Shown here: piece by piece, positions 8,639-15,153 of the stretch
Numbering within the stretch: the stretch's first letter is position 1
Layout of the letters: each line of letters opens with the position of its first letter
Source: CAIWXH01 sp964555675
Lineage (GTDB): Bacteria > Chloroflexota > Chloroflexia > Chloroflexales > Chloroflexaceae
Direction: 5' to 3'
Assembly (NCBI GenBank): GCA_964555675.1
Contig: CAZKTU010000158.1
Location: forward strand, 1-15,153
Length of the DNA stretch: 15,153 nucleotides
The notes under the pieces: model-generated
The model's database searches: none
Told to the model about the DNA's origin: nothing
What the model saw: only the letters and a program-made list of their open reading frames with translations
Translations under genes and position numbers: made by a program

Positions 8639-9136
8639 ATGCTTGGAGAGCTGTTTAAGGGCCTGCGCACCACCCTGGGCTACATGTTCAAGCAGCCGGT
8701 GACGGTGCAGTACCCCGAGGTGAAGCGGCCGGTGCGCGAGCGCTTCCGCGGGCGCCACGAGCTGAAGCGCTTCGCCGACGGCAAAGAGCGCTGCATCGGC
8801 TGCTCGCTGTGCGCCGCCGCCTGCCCGGCCGACGCCATCCTGGTCGTGCCCGCCGAGAACGAGCCCGAGAACCCGCGCTCGCACGGCGAGCGCTACGCGG
8901 CGACCTACGAGATTAACATGCTGCGCTGCATCTTCTGCGGCTACTGCGAGGACGCCTGCCCGACCAACGCGATCGTGCTCGAGCACCAGTACGAGCTCTC
9001 GTTCTACGACCGGCGCTCCTCGATCTACACCAAGGACATGCTGCTGGTGCCGGCCGACAAGGGCCACGGCGACCCGCCGCCCATCCTGCAGCAGCTCGCC
9101 CGCCGGCCCAGCCCGCCCGCCCAGATCGATCTCTAG
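8639..9136 (+). CDS. nuoI: NADH-quinone oxidoreductase subunit I (two 4Fe-4S ferredoxin subunit)
   Basis: NuoI holds the 4Fe-4S clusters N6a and N6b, which relay electrons from NuoG to N2 in NuoB. The 165-residue protein has two ferredoxin motifs: C52, C55, C58 and C62 followed by proline (CIGCSLCAAACP), and C97, C100, C103 and C107 followed by proline (CIFCGYCEDACP). The N-terminal amphipathic stretch (about residues 1-20) probably lies on the membrane surface. The same frame stays open far upstream across nuoH, but ATG 8639 is the clear start, with GAAGGAG at 8626-8632 six bases before it and the family N-terminus directly after it. The C-terminus is proline-rich, with a PSPPAQ segment. nuoJ follows after 23 bases. 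Confidence 0.97.
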   Translation: MLGELFKGLRTTLGYMFKQPVTVQYPEVKRPVRERFRGRHELKRFADGKERCIGCSLCAAACPADAILVVPAENEPENPRSHGERYAATYEINMLRCIFCGYCEDACPTNAIVLEHQYELSFYDRRSSIYTKDMLLVPADKGHGDPPPILQQLARRPSPPAQIDL

Positions 9137-9159
9137 CATCAGCCTCGCGTGGAGCACCT

Positions 9160-9696
9160 ATGGACCTGATACTCTTCTTCATCACGGCGGCGATCGCCCT
9201 GGTCGGGGCGGTGGCGATGCTGCTGGCGCGCAACGCGGTGCACAGCGCGCTGTTCCTGCTGCTGAACTTCGGCGCGATCGCGGTGCTGTTCCTGCTGCTC
9301 CAGTCGCCCTTCCTCTTCGCCATCCAGCTTACGGTCTACGCCGGGGCGATCATGGTGCTCTTCCTGTTCGTGATGATGCTGCTGGGCGCCGAGCAGGTCG
9401 AGGATACGCCCGACCGTATCGCCTGGCAGCGGCCCCTGGGCCTGCTGCTGGGGCTGGCCCTGCTGGCCATGGCCGTGGTCGCGGCCTTCCGCGGCGGCGC
9501 GAGCACCCCGCCCCCCAGCGGCGAGGCGGCGCTCGCCTTCGGCGACCCGGTCAGCCTGGGCGCCCTGCTCTTCACCACGTATATGCTGCCCTTCCAGATC
9601 ACCGGCTTCATCCTGCTGATCGCGGTGGTCGGCGTGGTCGTGCTCAATCAGCGCGGCCGCCAGAGTGTGGCGGTCAAGCCGCCGGCGGGAGACTGA
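9160..9696 (+). CDS. nuoJ: NADH-quinone oxidoreductase subunit J
   Basis: NuoJ is a membrane-arm subunit of about five helices that lies between NuoH/NuoA and NuoK. Its third helix is proposed to change shape during coupling. The 178-residue product shows the conserved VYAGAIMVLFLFVMMLL stretch with Y60 in that helix, corresponding to Tyr59 of E. coli. A variable alanine/proline-rich loop (about residues 110-125) separates the fourth and fifth helices, and the tail is basic. The ATG at 9160 has GGAG at 9151-9154, five bases upstream. The gene ends four bases before nuoK, and the two are almost certainly co-translated. Confidence 0.95.
   Translation: MDLILFFITAAIALVGAVAMLLARNAVHSALFLLLNFGAIAVLFLLLQSPFLFAIQLTVYAGAIMVLFLFVMMLLGAEQVEDTPDRIAWQRPLGLLLGLALLAMAVVAAFRGGASTPPPSGEAALAFGDPVSLGALLFTTYMLPFQITGFILLIAVVGVVVLNQRGRQSVAVKPPAGD
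9687..9691 (+). promoter_or_regulatory. Ribosome binding site deciding the nuoK start
   Basis: GGGAG at the end of nuoJ lies nine bases before ATG 9701. It supports that start over the in-frame GTG at 9665, which would add a twelve-residue, arginine-rich leader foreign to the family. Confidence 0.55.
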
Positions 9697-9700
9697 GCGT

Positions 9701-10003
9701 ATGGTCCCCACGAGCTACTACATCCTGCTGAGCGCGGCCCTCTTCACCATCGGGGTGCTGGGCGTGCTGGTGCGGCGCAACGCGATCGTGGTCTTTATGT
9801 CGGTCGAGCTGATGCTCAACGCCGCCAACCTGGCCCTGGTGGCCTTCGCCCGCGAGCGGCTCAGCGTCGACGGGCAGGTGATCGTCTTCTTTGTGATTAC
9901 CGTGGCCGCCGCCGAGGTGGCCGTAGGCCTGGCCCTCCTTGTCTCGATCTTCAAGACGAAACGCACCGCCGACGTCGACGAGGTCAGCACCCTGAAGGGG
10001 TAG
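9701..10003 (+). CDS. nuoK: NADH-quinone oxidoreductase subunit K
   Basis: NuoK is a three-helix membrane subunit, related to MrpC of Mrp antiporters, that links the quinone region to the antiporter-like subunits. The ATG at 9701 gives exactly 100 residues, the usual family length, and places the two functionally important membrane glutamates at E36 (FMSVELMLNAANL) and E72 (TVAAAEVAVGLAL), the same positions as in E. coli NuoK. The frame is open back to a GTG at 9665, but that start would add a basic leader and is rejected. nuoJ ends four bases upstream and nuoL begins six bases downstream. Confidence 0.97.
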   Translation: MVPTSYYILLSAALFTIGVLGVLVRRNAIVVFMSVELMLNAANLALVAFARERLSVDGQVIVFFVITVAAAEVAVGLALLVSIFKTKRTADVDEVSTLKG

Positions 10004-10009
10004 CGCACA

Positions 10010-11974
<1,965 letters not shown>

Positions 11975-11982
11975 GGGGTGAC

Positions 11983-13554
11983 ATGCTCTCCCAAGGCTTT
12001 CCGATCCTCTCCATCGTCCTCTGGCTGCCGGCCCTGGGGGCCCTGCTGCTGATGCTGGTGCCGCGCACGGCCGACGAGCTCGCACGCCGCATCGCCCTGG
12101 GCGTCGCGCTGCTGACCTTCGTGGTCTCGCTGGTCCTGGTCTTCAACTATCAGCCCGAGGCGGCCACGCCCACCGGCGGCCCGCCGGTCATGCAGTTCGC
12201 CCAGACCCTGCCCTGGCTGCCGACCTGGGGTATCAGCTACAGCATCGGCGTCGACGGGATCAGCCTCTGGCTGGTCATCCTGACCACCTTCCTGACCCCG
12301 ATCGTGGTGCTCTCGACCTGGGACTCGGTGCACAAAGAGGTGCGCAACTTCCAGATCCTGCTGCTGCTGCTGACCAGCGCGATGATCGGGGTCTTCGTCG
12401 CCCAGGACCTGCTGCTGTTCTATATCTTCTGGGAATTCACGCTCATCCCGATGACCTTCTTGATCGGCATCTGGGGCGGCGCCAACAGGGTCTATGCGGC
12501 CCGCAAGTTCTTCCTCTACACCTTCGCCGGCTCGGTGCTGATGCTGCTGGCCGTGATCGGCCTGTATGTGCTGAACCGCCAGGCGATCGGCGCGCTCGAG
12601 CCCGGCTACACCGGCACGCTGAACTTCGGGCAGCTGGTGGGCGACTTGCGCAGCGGACGCTTCGTGCTCGACACGACCACCGAGCGGCTGCTCTTCGGGG
12701 CCTTCTTCCTGGCCTTCGCGATCAAGGTGCCCCTCTGGCCCTTCCACACCTGGCTGCCCGACGCCCACGTCGAGGCGCCCACGGCGGGCTCGGTGGTGCT
12801 GGCCGGCGTGCTGCTGAAGCTGGGCGGCTACGGCATGATCCGCTTCTGCCTGACCATGTTCCCGGCGGCCTCGCGCTGGGCAGCCCCGGCGATCGGCGTG
12901 CTCGCGGTGATCGGGATCATCTACGGGGCGATCGTGGCCTACTCGCAGAGCGACATGAAGAAGCTGGTGGCCTACTCATCGGTCAGCCACATGGGCTTCA
13001 TCGTGCTCGGCATCTTCGCCCTCAACCAGGAGGGCGTGAGCGGGGCGATTTTGCAGATGATCAACCACGGCATCTCGACCGGGGCCCTCTTCCTGATCGT
13101 GGGTGTGCTCTACGAGCGACGTCACACCCGCGAGATGGGGGCCTACGGCGGGATCTGGAAGGTCATGCCGATCTACGCGGGCATCACCCTGCTGGTGACC
13201 CTCTCGTCGGCCGCCCTGCCCGGGCTCAACGGCTTCGTGGGCGAGTTCACGATCATGCAGGGCGCCTTCCTCTCGCCCGAGCTGGGCTGGCCCTTCATGG
13301 CCTTCGCCGTGCTCGGCGTGATCCTGGCGGCGGTCTACCTGCTGAAGATGTACCGCACGGTCTTCATGGGCGAGGTGACCCACGCCGAGAATCAGAACCT
13401 GCCCGACCTGAGCCGGCGCGAGCTGGTGACGCTGACGGCCCTGTGCGTTCCGATCATCGTGATCGGGCTCTACCCCTACTTCATCCTGGGGCCGATGCAG
13501 ACCAGCGTGGCCGATGTTGTGAACGGGCTCGCGACGACCGTCGCCGGGAGATAG
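11983..13554 (+). CDS. nuoM: NADH-quinone oxidoreductase subunit M (antiporter-like pump)
   Basis: NuoM is the middle antiporter-like pump subunit, with about fourteen helices. The 523-residue protein carries E151 (FWEFTLIPM) in helix 5, K248 (IKVPLWPFHTWLPDAHVEAP) in helix 7, K279 (LLKLGGYG) in helix 8 and E421 (FVGEFTIM) in helix 12. These correspond to the essential E144, K234, K265 and E407 of E. coli NuoM. KKLVAYSSVSHMGF is another family hallmark. The ATG at 11983 is preceded by the G-rich AGGGGGTGA at 11973-11981, which overlaps the nuoL stop, so translation is probably coupled. A 46-base gap separates it from nuoN. Confidence 0.97.
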   Translation: MLSQGFPILSIVLWLPALGALLLMLVPRTADELARRIALGVALLTFVVSLVLVFNYQPEAATPTGGPPVMQFAQTLPWLPTWGISYSIGVDGISLWLVILTTFLTPIVVLSTWDSVHKEVRNFQILLLLLTSAMIGVFVAQDLLLFYIFWEFTLIPMTFLIGIWGGANRVYAARKFFLYTFAGSVLMLLAVIGLYVLNRQAIGALEPGYTGTLNFGQLVGDLRSGRFVLDTTTERLLFGAFFLAFAIKVPLWPFHTWLPDAHVEAPTAGSVVLAGVLLKLGGYGMIRFCLTMFPAASRWAAPAIGVLAVIGIIYGAIVAYSQSDMKKLVAYSSVSHMGFIVLGIFALNQEGVSGAILQMINHGISTGALFLIVGVLYERRHTREMGAYGGIWKVMPIYAGITLLVTLSSAALPGLNGFVGEFTIMQGAFLSPELGWPFMAFAVLGVILAAVYLLKMYRTVFMGEVTHAENQNLPDLSRRELVTLTALCVPIIVIGLYPYFILGPMQTSVADVVNGLATTVAGR

Positions 13555-13600
13555 CCGGGCCGAATGGGGCGCAAGGCCGCCGCTAGACGAGACACCACCA

Positions 13601-15067
13601 ATGGAACAGATTGCCATCCCCCCCGTAGACCTGACGCTCCTGGCCCCCCTGCTGATCGTGGTGGGCTGGGCCACGGCCCTGCTGCTGGTCGACGTGTTCG
13701 CCATCCCGGCCGGGCGCAAGAAGCTCACCGGCTACCTGGCGATCATCGGGTTCGTCGTGGCGGGCCTGGCGGCCGTGCCCCTATGGAACGTGGGCGGCAG
13801 CACCTTCAGCGAGATGATCGTGCTCGACCGCTACAGCCTGACCCTGACCTGGATCTTCTTGATCGTCGGGGCCCTGAGCATCGCCATGTCGCTCGACTAC
13901 CTGCAGCGCCACGACATCGAGCAGGGCGAGTTCTACCCGCTGATCATGTTCGCCGTGGGCGGGATGATCCTGCTGGCCCAGGGCACCGACCTGATCGTGC
14001 TCTTCCTCGGCATCGAGGCCCTCTCGATCACGCTCTACATCCTCACCGGCTTCGCCTACCCGCGCCTCACCTCCGAGGAGGCGGCGATGAAGTACCTGGT
14101 GCTGGGGGCCTTCGCGGCGGGCTTCTTCGTGTATGGGATCGCCCTGATCTACGGGGCCGCCGGCACGACCAACCTGTTCGAGCTGCGCGACTTCCTCACC
14201 CGGCAGACCTTCGCCGCCGAGGACCAGACGCTGATGCTGGCGGGCGTGGGCATGGTGCTGATCGCCTTCAGCTTCAAGGTGGCCCTGGTGCCCTTCCATA
14301 TGTGGACGCCCGACGTCTACGAGGGCTCGCCGACGCCGGTGGCGGCCTTCATGAGCGTGGGCACCAAGGGCGCGGCCCTGGCGGCCCTGCTGCGCTTCCT
14401 GGGCATCTCGCTGGCCCCGATGCAGGAGTTCTGGCTGCCGGTGCTGGTGGCCCTCTCGGCGGTGACCATGGTGGTGGGCAACCTGGGCGCAATCGCCCAG
14501 ACCAACGTCAAGCGCATGCTGGCCTACTCGAGCATCGGGCACGCGGGCTACATCCTGATGGGCATCATGGTGGCGAGCACGCGCGGCGCCGAGGCCTTCC
14601 TGTTCTATATGTTCGCCTACGCCCTGACGAACCTGGGCGCCTTCGGGGTGGTGATCGCCCTCGAGCAGCGCGGCGAGGCCGCCTGGAGCCTGGACGACTT
14701 CTCGGGGCTCTACCAGCGCCGGCCGATGCTGGCGATCGCCATGGCCCTGTTCATGTTCTCGCTGGCGGGCGTGCCGCCCACGGCGGGCTTCATGGCCAAG
14801 TTCTACGTCTTCACCGCGGCCTACGAGGGCGGCCTGGGCTTGCTGGCCCTGGTCGGCGTGATCACCAGCGCGATCGCGGCCTTCTTCTACCTGCGGGTCA
14901 TCCTGCGCATGTTCATGCAAGAGCCGGTGCGCGACGTCAGCCCCGAGCTGAACCGCGGGCTCTCGGCCGATATTATCATCGCCGGGGTGCTGACCCTGCT
15001 GATCGGGCTCGTGCCCACGCCCCTGGTGTTTCTGGTTGAGCGGTCGCTGGTGGCGCTCGGAAGTTAA
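13601..15067 (+). CDS. nuoN: NADH-quinone oxidoreductase subunit N (antiporter-like pump)
   Basis: NuoN is the antiporter-like pump subunit nearest the quinone-site end of the membrane arm. The 488-residue protein shows E139 (LGIEALSITLYIL) in helix 5, K226 (FKVALVPFHMWTPDVYEG) in helix 7, K256 (GTKGAALAALL) in helix 8 and K400 (MAKFYVF) in helix 12, matching the key residues of E. coli NuoN. Length is normal. The ATG at 13601 is the only sensible start, yet the upstream sequence has just a weak purine run (GACGAGAC, 13587-13594) and no clear Shine-Dalgarno match, unlike the other genes here. A second frame stays open from 13564 to 15039 across the gene and is a GC-bias shadow. The gene ends with TAA at 15065-15067 and is followed immediately by a hairpin and tandem repeat. 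Confidence 0.97.
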   Translation: MEQIAIPPVDLTLLAPLLIVVGWATALLLVDVFAIPAGRKKLTGYLAIIGFVVAGLAAVPLWNVGGSTFSEMIVLDRYSLTLTWIFLIVGALSIAMSLDYLQRHDIEQGEFYPLIMFAVGGMILLAQGTDLIVLFLGIEALSITLYILTGFAYPRLTSEEAAMKYLVLGAFAAGFFVYGIALIYGAAGTTNLFELRDFLTRQTFAAEDQTLMLAGVGMVLIAFSFKVALVPFHMWTPDVYEGSPTPVAAFMSVGTKGAALAALLRFLGISLAPMQEFWLPVLVALSAVTMVVGNLGAIAQTNVKRMLAYSSIGHAGYILMGIMVASTRGAEAFLFYMFAYALTNLGAFGVVIALEQRGEAAWSLDDFSGLYQRRPMLAIAMALFMFSLAGVPPTAGFMAKFYVFTAAYEGGLGLLALVGVITSAIAAFFYLRVILRMFMQEPVRDVSPELNRGLSADIIIAGVLTLLIGLVPTPLVFLVERSLVALGS

Positions 15068-15068
15068 A

Positions 15069-15085
15069 AGGGGGCTGCGCCCCCT
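15069..15085 (+). terminator. GC hairpin directly after nuoN, possible transcript-end structure
   Basis: Bases 15069-15075 (AGGGGGC) are exactly complementary to 15079-15085 (GCCCCCT), with a TGC loop. It begins one base after the nuoN stop codon. There is no T-rich run after it, so it is not a classical intrinsic terminator; it may stabilise the 3' end or simply be part of the adjoining repeat. Confidence 0.3.
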
Positions 15086-15153
15086 GCGACCCCGTTTGCG
15101 AGGGGCGAGCCCCTGCCACCCCGTTTTGCGAGGGGCGAGGCCCCTGCTACCCC
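15081..15153 (+). repeat. GC-rich tandem repeat of about 30 bases, cut by the window end
   Basis: Two units are complete: 15081-15109 (29 bases) and 15110-15139 (30 bases). They differ by one substitution at unit position 8 and one extra T in a T-run. A third unit starts at 15141, after one extra G, and runs off the window. Position 8 reads G, C and T in the three units. Each complete unit ends in AGGGGC, which pairs with the GCCCCT spanning the start of the next unit (15101-15106 with 15109-15114; 15131-15136 with 15140-15145), so the array can fold into successive short hairpins. No reading frame of note is present. Confidence 0.8.

Noticed and set aside
13564..15039. 491-codon plus-strand frame starting upstream of nuoN
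   Set aside because: It is out of frame with nuoN, its product is rich in Arg, Gly and Pro, and it lacks membrane helices or motifs. nuoN in the other frame is conserved throughout.

Overview
The window is one high-GC, single-strand gene cluster encoding the proton-pumping NADH:quinone oxidoreductase (respiratory complex I). All fourteen core subunits are present in the order nuoA-B-C-D-E-F-G-H-I-J-K-L-M-N. All are on the plus strand and all read through without a frameshift. The window opens inside nuoA, whose 5' part is missing, and closes about 85 bases after the nuoN stop, inside a GC-rich tandem repeat.

Layout. Bases 1-186 hold the nuoA C-terminus. Bases 177-4563 hold the connecting and electron-input subunits B, C, D, E and F. 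Bases 4610-7348 hold nuoG, the large iron-sulfur subunit. Bases 7359-9136 hold the quinone-site membrane subunit nuoH and the ferredoxin-like nuoI. Bases 9160-15067 hold the membrane arm J, K, L, M and N. Most junctions are tight: a 10-base overlap at A/B, a 4-base ATGA overlap at D/E, and gaps of 4 to 23 bases at B/C, G/H, I/J, J/K, K/L and L/M. Five junctions are wider, at 42-53 bases (C/D, E/F, F/G, H/I, M/N). Three of these five (C/D, E/F, H/I) carry compact GC-rich palindromes. No stretch longer than 300 bases lacks a gene, and no other gene, RNA gene, CRISPR array or mobile element is visible.

How the genes work together. NuoE, NuoF and NuoG oxidise NADH and pass electrons from FMN along iron-sulfur clusters. 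NuoB, NuoC, NuoD and NuoI carry the electrons to quinone at the interface with NuoH. NuoA, H, J, K, L, M and N form the membrane arm. The antiporter-like subunits L, M and N keep the expected charged membrane residues. All cluster ligands are present, including the four cysteines of the off-pathway N7 cluster in NuoG, so the enzyme looks functional and NADH-linked.

Organism. A free-living bacterium with a high-GC genome is certain. nuoC and nuoD are separate, unlike the fused nuoCD of E. coli, and the operon is a complete uninterrupted A-to-N set. Together with the overall look of the proteins, this suggests Chloroflexota (Chloroflexales-like), with Deinococcota or another lineage as alternatives. 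That placement is inference and has moderate to low confidence.

I see no undescribed biological system here. The points most worth a second look are the small palindromic repeats shared between intergenic gaps, the tandem repeat after nuoN, an extra cysteine beside the N2 ligand of NuoB, a long NuoE tail, a cysteine-bearing insertion in NuoH, and a codon-context bias.
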